From contig DKUB01000013.1 of the NCBI GenBank assembly GCA_002490465.1, forward strand, positions 1 to 22,209: 22,209 nucleotides of DNA, read 5' to 3'. The notes beneath the pieces were generated by a model. It was not told the DNA's origin, ran no database searches, and worked only from the letters and a program-made list of their open reading frames with translations. The position numbers were made by a program, and so were the translations under genes. The DNA comes from Lachnoclostridium sp. UBA7215. GTDB taxonomy: Bacteria; Bacillota; Clostridia; Lachnospirales; Lachnospiraceae. Below are positions 1 through 6,945 of the stretch, piece by piece (positions within the stretch are counted from its first letter, which is position 1; the number at the start of each line of letters is the position of its first letter).

Positions 1-16
1 GCCACAATGTGACGCC

Positions 17-50
17 GCCAACTTCTTCTGACTTTGTCAGTTTTATTGGC
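17..50 (-). promoter_or_regulatory. Nested hairpin in the leader downstream of P2
   Basis: In the minus-strand transcript, GCCAA (50-46) can pair with TTGGC (21-17), enclosing a hairpin CTGAC-AAA-GTCAG (40-28). The element lies 50-85 nt into the untranslated leader from P2. It matches no riboswitch or T-box class that I recognise. It could be chance, or part of a larger structured leader cut by the window edge. Confidence 0.3.
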
Positions 51-109
51 TTTTGCTGCCTGTCCAAGAACTCTTATTTCGTATGTTCTTTGGTGCGTCA
101 GCAAAATTT

Positions 110-138
110 ATTCTATCACGAATATTTTGTATTGTCAA
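110..138 (-). promoter_or_regulatory. Sigma-A promoter P2 for a gene beyond the left edge
   Basis: On the minus strand there is a perfect -35 TTGACA (138-133), a 17-nt spacer and a -10 TAGAAT (115-110), with TG just before the -10. Transcription would start near 103 and run off the left edge. No ATG exists on the minus strand between 103 and 1, so the untranslated leader is at least 100 nt. The gene served cannot be seen. Confidence 0.7.
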
Positions 139-158
139 CACTTTTTTTATTTTTATTA

Positions 159-195
159 TTTATTCTCAAAATAAATATTTTATTCTCAGAATAAA
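159..195. promoter_or_regulatory. Two tandem AT-rich dyads, likely operator pair
   Basis: Two adjacent 20-bp repeats (161-180 and 181-200) differ at two positions, pattern TATTCTCARAATAAAYATTT. Each lies within a dyad. Positions 179-195 form a perfect 17-bp palindrome TTTATTCTCAGAATAAA, and 159-175 is the same with one mismatched pair. Centres are 20 bp apart, so both sites face the same side of the helix. They sit between promoters P1 and P2, just downstream of P1 and upstream of the P2 -35. A repressor or activator binding site is the simplest reading, but I do not recognise the regulator. Confidence 0.45.
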
Positions 196-223
196 CATTT
201 TAAAAACCGCGCCGACGGATTCC

Positions 224-252
224 ATATTACCAAAGATGTCAGTTTTTGTCAA
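224..252 (-). promoter_or_regulatory. Sigma-A promoter P1, upstream of P2
   Basis: On the minus strand, TTGACA (252-247), a 17-nt spacer and TAATAT (229-224) form a near-consensus promoter. It points the same way as P2 and lies 114 bp upstream of it. It follows the stop codon of the HD-domain gene at 287 by only about 35 bp. It could be a second start for the gene off the left edge, or drive a short non-coding RNA. Confidence 0.6.
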
Positions 253-286
253 TCACTTTTTAATTATTTTTCTCAACAAATTTCTA

Positions 287-949
287 TTACATATTTTCAG
301 GTCCCTGCAGGTCTTTTCGGTATGATTTTACAAAGGTCTCTGTTAACTTTCTCTTTTCTTCCCAAATCTCTTTTGCTTTTTCTGTTCTCATTGGATTATC
401 CTGCATGAGACGTACGGTATATTTTTCCATATGTTTTAGAATAGATTCGAAAGAAACATCCCTCTTACAGGCTGTTTCCATCCATATGTCAAATACCAGT
501 CCCTGCGCTCCCGTGTCGTCCAGCAAATCCGCTTCACGCAAAAGCACCAGTTCCATTGGAATATCATACATGTTTTTCTTATCTGAATGCCTTGCTATTA
601 AATCACAAATAAAATCAGTCCGGGCTGTATCATAATTATTTTGTTTCAGATATTCTCTGCAATACTCTGCGCCAATTGCTGCATGATTATGTATATTTTC
701 CACCTCACAATATCCAATATCATGAAAAATTGTCGCAACAGAAAGAGCCTCTATATCTATTTGCTCCTTTTGCGGAAAACCGACATATAAAATCTGCATC
801 CAATGATATACCCGCATTGTATGGTCAAAGCGATTATACTGAACTATATTTTTTCCATCACTTTGCGCCTGATCATACTGCAGAAGCTTTTCTTTCACAT
901 ATTGAATCATTTCATGATATTGTATGGTTTCCATATTATTATTGCTCAT
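287..949 (-). CDS. HD-domain metal-dependent phosphohydrolase
   Basis: A 220-residue soluble protein of the HD superfamily, which hydrolyses phosphoester bonds, often in nucleotides, using bound metal. The expected metal ligands are visible in order: His43, the His76-Asp77 pair in FHDIGY, His87/His89, His121 and Asp141. It lacks the GYP signature of HD-GYP cyclic-di-GMP phosphodiesterases, so that role is not supported, and the substrate is unknown. A GGGGG ribosome site lies a few bases before the ATG. The gene starts 17 bp after the GGDEF gene stop, so the two are almost certainly co-transcribed, which suggests a link to nucleotide second messengers. No signal peptide or membrane segment is seen. 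Family assignment is firm; function is inference. Confidence 0.85.
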   Translation of the reverse strand: MSNNNMETIQYHEMIQYVKEKLLQYDQAQSDGKNIVQYNRFDHTMRVYHWMQILYVGFPQKEQIDIEALSVATIFHDIGYCEVENIHNHAAIGAEYCREYLKQNNYDTARTDFICDLIARHSDKKNMYDIPMELVLLREADLLDDTGAQGLVFDIWMETACKRDVSFESILKHMEKYTVRLMQDNPMRTEKAKEIWEEKRKLTETFVKSYRKDLQGPENM

Positions 950-966
950 TTTGCCCCCTTACTCAC

Positions 967-2592
967 TTAAATATTATTTTTTCTCTTAATCATCTGCTTA
1001 TTCTGATACATCATTTCATCTGCACGCTTCATTGTGTCATCCAGAGACTTGTCCACTCCCGGCTCATAGATTGCATAGCCAACTGCCACGCTGACCGGCA
1101 CAACAAATTTTTTACCGTTCTCTTCTTTTAAAAACTGTTCTAACTTTGCTTTTCTTTCCTCAATCCCTTTCTGAGAAGTATCGGATATCAGAGCACAAAA
1201 TTCATCCCCTCCAATACGATAACAATTGCCGCCCTCTTCAAATATTTTTTTCAGTCCCTTAGAAACCATAGTAATATAACGGTCTCCATATTCATGACCA
1301 TAATTATCATTGCATTTTTTTAAATCATTTAAATCAAACATAAATAATGTAGTGGGAAGCACACCAACATTCCCCTCTTTGCCGTTCCCTATAACACGGC
1401 TGATAATATCCCGGTTAAAAGCAGCCCGGTTAAACAATCCGGTCAAACCGTCAGTATAAGCCATCTTGCGATAAATAGCGCTCTCTCTTGCCTCCCGCAT
1501 CAGACGGCGTGATTTCCGGAGAGTCGAAATCCCCATTACACAGCTATAAAAAAGAAAACCCAGACTTCCAAACGGCGTGCTTTTATTATTGATACGATAT
1601 TGTGCGAGCTCCAGAACGGTACTAATCATTATTACCATTAAACAACACATGTTCAGGCGCACCTGCGGCGTAATCTTATTAAAAATAATTTCATATATAC
1701 TGAAACCAATGCCAATCAATACAAATAATCCGATTGATATATGCGTCATCCACAGTGTCTCCCTTAAATCCTGCCAACCAATACACTGTAGCAGAAGCCG
1801 CACTATAATAATCAGATAATTAACGCAGCAATAAATATCCCATAACTTATTATCCCTGGTTTTGTACATCTGGCGCATAAACAGCAAAAACGGAATTGGC
1901 ATTATCATAAGCATTACATGGTCTATATATACAAGGGCATGCTGCCACGGCAAAAACAATTCTACAAGCTGGGATTCACAAACCAGCCATGTTCCAAGCA
2001 TAATAACAAATATTGTAAAATTCAGCAGCCCATCGTCTTTTTTTGCCTCTTTTTCTATCAGAAGCAGATAAATCAACATCAGAACGCCAACAAGCAATAT
2101 AGCTCCGGTAACCAGAAAACGAACCAGTCTCTCTCTAACTATCAACCGCTCTACTTTATCCGCAGTGCCGAAATAAAATGTCCCGTTGGGCTTACTATCC
2201 GCATAAACAGGTGTTACCTTAAATATAATTTCTTTTCCGGCATCCTGTTTCGTCAAGGTAATAAAATTCCATTGATAACCGGTTGTTTTTATTCTCTGCC
2301 CCTCACTGCAGTCCAGGGAATAAACCCTTTTTCCATCAATTGTAACTTCAAGAAGCATATGTACTGTATTATAACCGATTTCTTTTCCCTCAATCTCCCC
2401 CTCTGGGAGTAATCTTTGAAAATAAAAAGAGCCCTCTTTCTCTGTTTTTTGCATATAGCTGTCCCAGACCTGAGCCGGCTCATCCGGAAAACGGTCTTCT
2501 ACATTAATATTGTTTATCATCTCTGATAGCAAAGCAAGAGCAATTCCAACAGCCGCAAATATATAATATAATTGTTTTATTCCTTTATCCAT
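967..2592 (-). CDS. Membrane-bound diguanylate cyclase (7TM sensor + GGDEF)
   Basis: A 541-residue protein predicted to make cyclic di-GMP from two GTP. Residues 8-22 are an N-terminal membrane anchor. Residues 30-160 form an extracytoplasmic domain rich in beta-type sequence, and about seven hydrophobic segments span 165-360, a layout like 7TMR-DISM receptors. A catalytic GGDEF domain covers roughly 380-535, with TDGLTGLFNR at its start and an intact GGDEF at 461-465. The RxxD product-inhibition site expected five residues before GGDEF is absent (the region reads EEGG), so feedback inhibition is probably missing. An in-frame start exists upstream at 2682, but ATG at 2592 has an AGGTGA site 6-7 nt away and lies downstream of the promoter at 2651-2679. 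It is the first gene of a two-gene operon with the HD protein. Confidence 0.88.
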   Translation of the reverse strand: MDKGIKQLYYIFAAVGIALALLSEMINNINVEDRFPDEPAQVWDSYMQKTEKEGSFYFQRLLPEGEIEGKEIGYNTVHMLLEVTIDGKRVYSLDCSEGQRIKTTGYQWNFITLTKQDAGKEIIFKVTPVYADSKPNGTFYFGTADKVERLIVRERLVRFLVTGAILLVGVLMLIYLLLIEKEAKKDDGLLNFTIFVIMLGTWLVCESQLVELFLPWQHALVYIDHVMLMIMPIPFLLFMRQMYKTRDNKLWDIYCCVNYLIIIVRLLLQCIGWQDLRETLWMTHISIGLFVLIGIGFSIYEIIFNKITPQVRLNMCCLMVIMISTVLELAQYRINNKSTPFGSLGFLFYSCVMGISTLRKSRRLMREARESAIYRKMAYTDGLTGLFNRAAFNRDIISRVIGNGKEGNVGVLPTTLFMFDLNDLKKCNDNYGHEYGDRYITMVSKGLKKIFEEGGNCYRIGGDEFCALISDTSQKGIEERKAKLEQFLKEENGKKFVVPVSVAVGYAIYEPGVDKSLDDTMKRADEMMYQNKQMIKRKNNI

Positions 2593-2650
2593 AACATCAC
2601 CTTTTACCAGCTTTTGTTTATTTTTTTCAAGAGGTAAGTATTTTATCTTT

Positions 2651-2679
2651 ATTATATCGTCTGATTCCCTTACTGACAA
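2651..2679 (-). promoter_or_regulatory. Sigma-A promoter of the GGDEF-HD operon
   Basis: On the minus strand, TTGTCA (2679-2674), 17 nt, then a perfect TATAAT (2656-2651). The start point would be near 2644, giving a leader of about 52 nt before the ATG at 2592. That is too short for a cyclic-di-GMP riboswitch. Confidence 0.65.
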
Positions 2680-2693
2680 CAAAAATTTTCTGG

Positions 2694-2741
2694 AACAAAA
2701 AAAGTCTGGAAAGCACTAAATTTCAGTACTTTCCAAACTTT
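2694..2741 (-). terminator. Rho-independent terminator of the tRNA-Ser operon
   Basis: On the minus strand a 17-bp stem (2741-2725 with 2717-2701, two G-U pairs) closes a 7-nt loop and runs into TTTTTTT. It begins 6 nt after the 3' end of tRNA-Ser(GGA). No T-run follows in the plus direction, so it serves the minus strand only. Confidence 0.85.
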
Positions 2742-2746
2742 AAAAA

Positions 2747-2835
2747 CGGAGAAGGAGGGATTTGAACCCTCGCGCCGCTATTAACGACCTACTCCCTTTC
2801 CAGGGGAGCCCCTTCAGCCACTTGGGTACTTCTCC
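2747..2835 (-). tRNA. tRNA-Ser(GGA)
   Basis: A class II tRNA with a long variable arm. Acceptor GGAGAAG pairs with CTTCTCC, discriminator G, D-arm CCCAAGTGGCTGAAGGGG, and anticodon arm CTCCC-CTGGAAA-GGGAG with anticodon GGA reading UCC/UCU. The T-arm is GAGGG-TTCAAAT-CCCTC. The CCA end is not encoded (TTTTT follows), so RNase Z trimming and CCA addition are needed. A36-A37-A38 is present, the usual MiaA recognition pattern. It is the second tRNA of a two-gene transcript. Confidence 0.95.
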
Positions 2836-2937
2836 AAAGCTAAATAATTTTACCTTATTAAAATATATCGGCAGACAGATTATCCTGCCATACGGAGAAA
2901 CCTTCTCCTGCGAAACGGAGATACCTTCTCCCAAAAA
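2836..2937. repeat. Spacer with two tandem palindromic units copying the tRNA acceptor
   Basis: The 102-bp spacer between the tRNA genes contains two imperfect direct units, at 2893-2915 (23 bp) and 2916-2937 (22 bp). Each starts CGGAGA and carries a small inverted repeat ending CCTTCTCC. The same CGGAGA begins again at 2938, inside the upstream tRNA gene's 3' end. GGAGA/TCTCC equals the serine tRNA acceptor arms. A further hairpin, GGCAG with CTGCC, is nearby at about 2870-2890. These may be slipped duplications of the tRNA end or RNA-processing hairpins. Confidence 0.5.
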
Positions 2938-3023
2938 CGGAGAAGGTGGGATTCGAACCCACGGCCCCTTTCGGAGTCACCGGTTTTCAAGACCGGCTCC
3001 TTAAACCACTCGGACACCTCTCC
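2938..3023 (-). tRNA. tRNA-Ser(TGA)
   Basis: A class II tRNA with a clear variable-arm hairpin (CTCC-GAAA-GGGG). Acceptor GGAGAGG pairs with CTTCTCC with one G-U, discriminator G. The anticodon arm CCGGT-CTTGAAA-ACCGG has anticodon TGA, reading UCA and other UCN codons. The T-arm is GTGGG-TTCGAAT-CCCAC. The CCA end is not encoded. A36-A37-A38 fits MiaA modification. Neither serine tRNA here reads ANN codons, so they are not t6A substrates despite the nearby tsa genes. Confidence 0.95.
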
Positions 3024-3037
3024 AAGACTGCTTGACT

Positions 3038-3066
3038 AGTATATCATTCCTTCCAAAACATGTCAA
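3038..3066 (-). promoter_or_regulatory. Strong sigma-A promoter of the tRNA-Ser pair
   Basis: On the minus strand, perfect TTGACA (3066-3061), 17 nt, then TATACT (3043-3038) with TG two bases before the -10. Transcription would begin near 3031, about 8 nt ahead of tRNA-Ser(TGA). This near-consensus quality is expected for a stable-RNA promoter. Confidence 0.8.
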
Positions 3067-3126
3067 GAAAAAAATTCAACCCTCATATTTATAAAAAATG
3101 TCCGGCAATCAATCTCCCCCATGCCC

Positions 3127-4356
3127 TTACAGTTCTTTACTCCTAAGTCCCCTGATGGCATTTGAGAGTTTTATTGGATTACCATAACGAAGCGTGGAAT
3201 TACGGAATATTTTGGCCGCAACAAAACCCAGTCCCACGACAGACGCATATAAAAGCACAGCAGAAAACACAATTTCCCATATTGAAACTGTTCCCATCGC
3301 AATGCGGATAAACATGGCACTGTACGAGCTGACAGGAAGGAAAGACAACACTTTCATTACAATTCCGTCCGGCTCCTGCATCTGAAACAGCACAAGAAAA
3401 TAGACAAGCATAACAATCATCTGCGCAGTCCCGGCACTCTTGTTTAAATCTTCAATTTTGGATACAAGTGCCCCCAGTGCCCCATACATAAACGCATAAA
3501 TCAGGAACCCGCCAATACCAAACACACCAAATGATACAAGCACACCAGCCGGAATGTCCAGCAGCATGTCCAGCATCCCTCCCAGTCCATCTTTGTTCAG
3601 CTGATATGCCCCAAGCAAACTTGAAAAGATCAACCCAAGCTGAAATAGAATGGCCGTAGCTCCGGCAAACACTTTTCCGAACAGTAAGCTGGTCGTTGAC
3701 GTGCTCGTCACAAGAATCTCCACCGTCCGGTTACTTTTTTCATTTGCGACATTTGTCGCAATCATCATGCCATACATAACAATTACCATAAATACGAGAA
3801 TCACGAGAATATAACTATACCAGTAATTATTCTCGGAATCCTTGCCGAGCACATTTTCATGGCATACAATATTTTCGCTGTCCAGACGGGACAATTCTTT
3901 ATAGTCAATTTGTTTTTCTTCACAATACTTTGTTTTTGCCGCCGTTTCCATCAGGTCACAAAATACCTCTCCAGCCATATCGTAAATTGATTTATTGTAC
4001 ACATAATAGTCAAACTCCTGGACAGAACGAACGACAAAACCAACTTCTGCCTCTTCAGAAGCCACTGCATTTTTTATCTCGGCTTCGCTCTTCATCCGCT
4101 TAATATCCGTCTTGCCATAAGAGAGAATCAACTCATCACTGACAATCCCTTCCGAATCATAAATGGCAATTGTTTCTGCAATGGCACTGCTGTCCTCACT
4201 TCCACTTCCCCCCTCGGAGCTCTTTGAGGACAGCAGGTTTGGTATCGTGATTGAGACCACAACAAGTACACAGATTAAAATTGTCGAGAGCACATAGGAC
4301 TTGCTCTTAAAATAATTTCCCAACTCAAAACAATAAACATTCCATAATTTTTTCAT
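3127..4356 (-). CDS. ABC-2 type exporter permease (NatB/YhaP-like)
   Basis: A 409-residue membrane protein, the permease partner of the ATPase encoded just upstream. One hydrophobic segment lies at about 22-44, followed by an extracytoplasmic domain (about 45-175). A block of five or six segments follows from about 180 to 395, with the motif NEKSNRTVEILVTS at about 205-218 that is typical of NatB-like permeases. NatB relatives export Na+ or work in drug and stress resistance, but the substrate here cannot be read from sequence. The gene starts 6 bp after the ATPase stop, so translation is probably coupled. The GGAGG site lies about 11 nt from the ATG and overlaps the end of the ATPase gene. 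It is the last gene of the operon, and no convincing terminator was seen after it. Confidence 0.85.
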   Translation of the reverse strand: MKKLWNVYCFELGNYFKSKSYVLSTILICVLVVVSITIPNLLSSKSSEGGSGSEDSSAIAETIAIYDSEGIVSDELILSYGKTDIKRMKSEAEIKNAVASEEAEVGFVVRSVQEFDYYVYNKSIYDMAGEVFCDLMETAAKTKYCEEKQIDYKELSRLDSENIVCHENVLGKDSENNYWYSYILVILVFMVIVMYGMMIATNVANEKSNRTVEILVTSTSTTSLLFGKVFAGATAILFQLGLIFSSLLGAYQLNKDGLGGMLDMLLDIPAGVLVSFGVFGIGGFLIYAFMYGALGALVSKIEDLNKSAGTAQMIVMLVYFLVLFQMQEPDGIVMKVLSFLPVSSYSAMFIRIAMGTVSIWEIVFSAVLLYASVVGLGFVAAKIFRNSTLRYGNPIKLSNAIRGLRSKEL

Positions 4357-4362
4357 CCTTTG

Positions 4363-5280
4363 TCACTCCTCCTTCCCCACACAGGACACAAAAATATCGT
4401 TGAGGGAAGGCTCATAAGAACCAAAGTGGGCAATCTCTATGTTCTCTCTGCGTATACGCTCCAACACATTCCACTGATCTATACCATCTTTCATTACAAA
4501 AATAATATTATGCTTATTCCGCCCCTCGACTTCCAACACATCAGATAACTTTTCCATACAGTACTTCTCAAGCTCCAAAATCGTCATATTCTGAGCTGAC
4601 AGAATTTTCCTTCCTTCCCCATACTCTTCCTTAATCTCGTCCAGATTACCGGAAAGAACCACTTCTCCATTGTTGATAATTGCAATATCCTCACAAAACT
4701 CCTCGACATAGCTCATCTGATGACTCGAAAAAATCACAATTTTTCCTCCGGCAATCAACTCCCGGATAACATCTTTGAGTATCTGTGAATTTACCGGATC
4801 AAGTCCCGAAAACGGCTCATCCAGTACAACGATGTCCGGATCGCACACAAGCGTCGCTGCCAGCTGCACTTTCTGCTGGTTCCCCTTGGAAAGCGTATCC
4901 ATCTTACGCTTCTCATACTCAAGAACCTCCAGCCGCTCAAGCCATCTTCTCGCACTTTCTACCGCTTTCTTTTTTTCCATGCCACGCAGTTTGGCAAAAT
5001 ATACCATCTGCTCGAGAACCGTCTTTTTGGGATACATTCCGCGCTCCTCCGGCAGGTATCCCACCTGATTTTTGGATGCCTCAAATGCTTTACCATCCAA
5101 CAGCACTTCTCCCTCGTTCGCATGAAAAATATCCATGATAATGCGAATAGTGGTCGTCTTACCAGCACCATTTCTGCCGAGCAGTCCAAGTGCCCGCCCG
5201 CTCTGCACAGAAAAACTCACACCTTTTAACACTTCATTTCCTTCGAAGCTTTTTCGAATGTTCCTCACTTCCAGTTTCAT
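4363..5280 (-). CDS. ABC exporter ATPase (NatA/YhaQ-like)
   Basis: A 305-residue ATPase that powers the permease encoded next to it. Walker A GRNGAGKTT is at residues 35-43. The Q-loop region reads GYLPEERGMYP, where Glu replaces Gln as in NatA-type proteins. The signature LSKGNQQ at 130-136 replaces classic LSGGQ, and Walker B IVVLDEP is at 150-156. The H-loop SSHQMSYVEE follows, then a C-terminal extension of about 80 residues. All ATPase elements are intact. A start at 5331 would overlap the end of tsaD. ATG at 5280 was chosen because GGAGG lies 8 nt before it. The 20-bp gap to tsaD supports a single operon with rnz and tsaD. Export substrate is unknown. Confidence 0.87.
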   Translation of the reverse strand: MKLEVRNIRKSFEGNEVLKGVSFSVQSGRALGLLGRNGAGKTTTIRIIMDIFHANEGEVLLDGKAFEASKNQVGYLPEERGMYPKKTVLEQMVYFAKLRGMEKKKAVESARRWLERLEVLEYEKRKMDTLSKGNQQKVQLAATLVCDPDIVVLDEPFSGLDPVNSQILKDVIRELIAGGKIVIFSSHQMSYVEEFCEDIAIINNGEVVLSGNLDEIKEEYGEGRKILSAQNMTILELEKYCMEKLSDVLEVEGRNKHNIIFVMKDGIDQWNVLERIRRENIEIAHFGSYEPSLNDIFVSCVGKEE

Positions 5281-5299
5281 TCGTTTCTCCTCCCGCTTG

Positions 5300-6331
5300 T
5301 CATCCTCCCAGCGGCAGGTTGGGTATAGCATTCAAATCCAGACCGTGCCGCACTCCCTTTTTAAATTCATAAAAGCCCGCCGCCCCGATCATGGCTGCAT
5401 TGTCTGTACATAAAAGCGGGGACGGCATAAAAAGGCGGTATTTGTTTTCGTCACACGCCTTAGACATTGCCCTGCGGAGACCGGAATTACATGCCACTCC
5501 TCCTGCAATAGCCACTTTGGAAATACCAAGATCTTCTGCTGCCAATATTGTGTGGGAAACAAGAACTTCTACCACTGCTTTTTGAAAAGAGGCTGCAATA
5601 TCTGCCTCCACATAAGCTTCCCCTTTCATCTTACAGCCATTCATATAATTAAGGACTGCTGATTTCACGCCGCTGAAACTAAAATCATAGGGGGCACCCT
5701 CAATAGAAGCACGCGGAAAAATAATTGCATCCGAATTGCCCTCCTTAGAAAGCGCATCAATTTTCGGACCGCCAGGATAACCAAGACCAATCGCTCTCGC
5801 CACCTTATCAAATGCCTCCCCTGCCGCATCATCACGTGTACGCCCTAATACTTCATACTCTCCATAATCTAACACATGGACAAGATGACTATGCCCCCCG
5901 GATGCTACAAGACATATAAATGGCGGTTCTAAATCTTTATTTTCTATATAATTTGCAGAAATGTGCCCCTCAATATGATGAACACCAACCAAAGGCCTGC
6001 CTGCGGCATAACTTAATGCTTTAGCCATCCCAACTCCAACCAGAAGTGCTCCGACAAGGCCAGGTCCATAAGTAACGCAGATGGCATCCACATCTTTCAG
6101 CCGCATGTCCGCCACTGACAGTGCCTCATCAACTACCTGATTTATTTTCTCAATGTGTTTGCGAGATGCAATTTCCGGAACAACACCTCCATATATCTTA
6201 TGGATATCAATCTGGGAGGCAATAATATTTGACTTTACATCTCTGCCATTTACCACAACAGCAGCTGCTGTCTCGTCACAGGAACTCTCAATTGCAAGAA
6301 TCGCCGTATCTTTCATGTCCATTGTATTCAT
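5300..6331 (-). CDS. tsaD: TsaD, tRNA N6-threonylcarbamoyl transferase subunit
   Basis: A 343-residue protein that, with TsaB and TsaE (both encoded at 8423-9551), transfers threonylcarbamoyl from TC-AMP to A37 of ANN-decoding tRNAs. Visible hallmarks are AIESSCDETAAAVV near the N-terminus, GGVVPEIASRKH at 48-59, the metal-binding HIEGH with His119 and His123, ASGGHSHL, SFSGVKSAVLN, GGVACNSGLR and a C-terminal CTDNAAMIG with the third metal ligand. Length is normal for bacterial TsaD. ATG at 6331 overlaps the preceding stop as ATGA, which favours coupled translation. ATGs at codons 4 and 6 remain possible because GAGG lies only 3-4 nt from the first. It is the third gene of the rnz operon and is not adjacent to tsaB/tsaE. 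Confidence 0.95.
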   Translation of the reverse strand: MNTMDMKDTAILAIESSCDETAAAVVVNGRDVKSNIIASQIDIHKIYGGVVPEIASRKHIEKINQVVDEALSVADMRLKDVDAICVTYGPGLVGALLVGVGMAKALSYAAGRPLVGVHHIEGHISANYIENKDLEPPFICLVASGGHSHLVHVLDYGEYEVLGRTRDDAAGEAFDKVARAIGLGYPGGPKIDALSKEGNSDAIIFPRASIEGAPYDFSFSGVKSAVLNYMNGCKMKGEAYVEADIAASFQKAVVEVLVSHTILAAEDLGISKVAIAGGVACNSGLRRAMSKACDENKYRLFMPSPLLCTDNAAMIGAAGFYEFKKGVRHGLDLNAIPNLPLGG

Positions 6332-6918
6332 TCCTCGTTCTCTTCTTTAAATCCAAGAATCTTCCACTTGCCTTCTTCCTTGACAAGAATAAAGAGCTGG
6401 TACAATTTTGTATGCCCTTTGCCCGGGTTTAAATTAACCAGATAAGATATCCTTACTTTTGCACTCTCCCGCTCCTGAATTGTTTTATAGCTCACAGAAA
6501 CACCTGTATCTGCTGAATAGCTGGAAATCTTACGTTTGGCACTCTGAAACGCTGACACTTCTGCTTCTAACTGCTTCAAATGGTCATCCTCAGGATTTTG
6601 CTCCAAAAGCTCCTTGCTGTACAGTCCGCGAAGCTGATGCAGCATCTGTTTAAATTGTTCCTCCCCCATTGCCGTATTATAGATGCATTGATTCAGACGT
6701 CCCCAAAGTTTCATAACCTCTACCGGGGTCTCCGGATAACCAACCTCTAAATCTTTTGCTATAAGTTTTTCTGTTTCTGTCGTGGGAATCTTCACAGATT
6801 CCTGCGTCTGCTGTTTATGCATATACGTATAATATAAAACAAATCCTCCCGCCACCAGAAGAGCCACTACTAAAATGAATGCCACAATATTTGCCCGATT
6901 GTTTGTACTCTTTTTCAT
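6328..6918 (-). CDS. Unknown membrane-anchored protein between rnz and tsaD
   Basis: A 196-residue protein with a positively charged N-terminus, one membrane segment at about residues 11-31, and a mostly charged extracytoplasmic region. The middle, about 75-130, is helical in character. The C-terminal third has a beta pattern ending YQLFILVKEEGKWKILGFK, which resembles NTF2-like or DUF4878-like lipoprotein domains that end in a W-K-I/V motif. That resemblance is only suggestive. No catalytic motif and no lipobox are seen. Its stop overlaps the tsaD start by 4 nt and it follows rnz by 27 bp, so it is co-transcribed with two tRNA-processing genes. I do not recognise a named function. Confidence 0.8.
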   Translation of the reverse strand: MKKSTNNRANIVAFILVVALLVAGGFVLYYTYMHKQQTQESVKIPTTETEKLIAKDLEVGYPETPVEVMKLWGRLNQCIYNTAMGEEQFKQMLHQLRGLYSKELLEQNPEDDHLKQLEAEVSAFQSAKRKISSYSADTGVSVSYKTIQERESAKVRISYLVNLNPGKGHTKLYQLFILVKEEGKWKILGFKEENEE

Positions 6919-6945
6919 ATGCGTCCCTCCTTTCCTTACAGACCG

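Noticed and set aside
166..198. A 10-codon minus-strand reading frame between P1 and P2, across the tandem repeats
   Set aside because: No ribosome binding site precedes its ATG, and its content is explained by the AT-rich repeats.
159..200. Tandem repeats as the start of a CRISPR array
   Set aside because: The two 20-bp units touch each other with no spacers, and only two copies exist.
287..949. HD protein as an HD-GYP cyclic-di-GMP phosphodiesterase
   Set aside because: The GYP signature and associated residues are missing; only the general HD metal site is present.
676..1131. Plus-strand reading frame of 151 codons opposite the HD and GGDEF genes
   Set aside because: It spans the junction of two well-supported minus-strand genes, has no ribosome site and no recognisable motif.
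2593..2644. Cyclic-di-GMP riboswitch before the GGDEF gene
   Set aside because: The leader is only about 50 nt and lacks the expected conserved core.
3067..3126. Rho-independent terminator after the NatB-like permease gene
   Set aside because: A T-run is present on the minus strand, but only a 4-bp GGCA/TGCC stem with a 14-nt loop precedes it.
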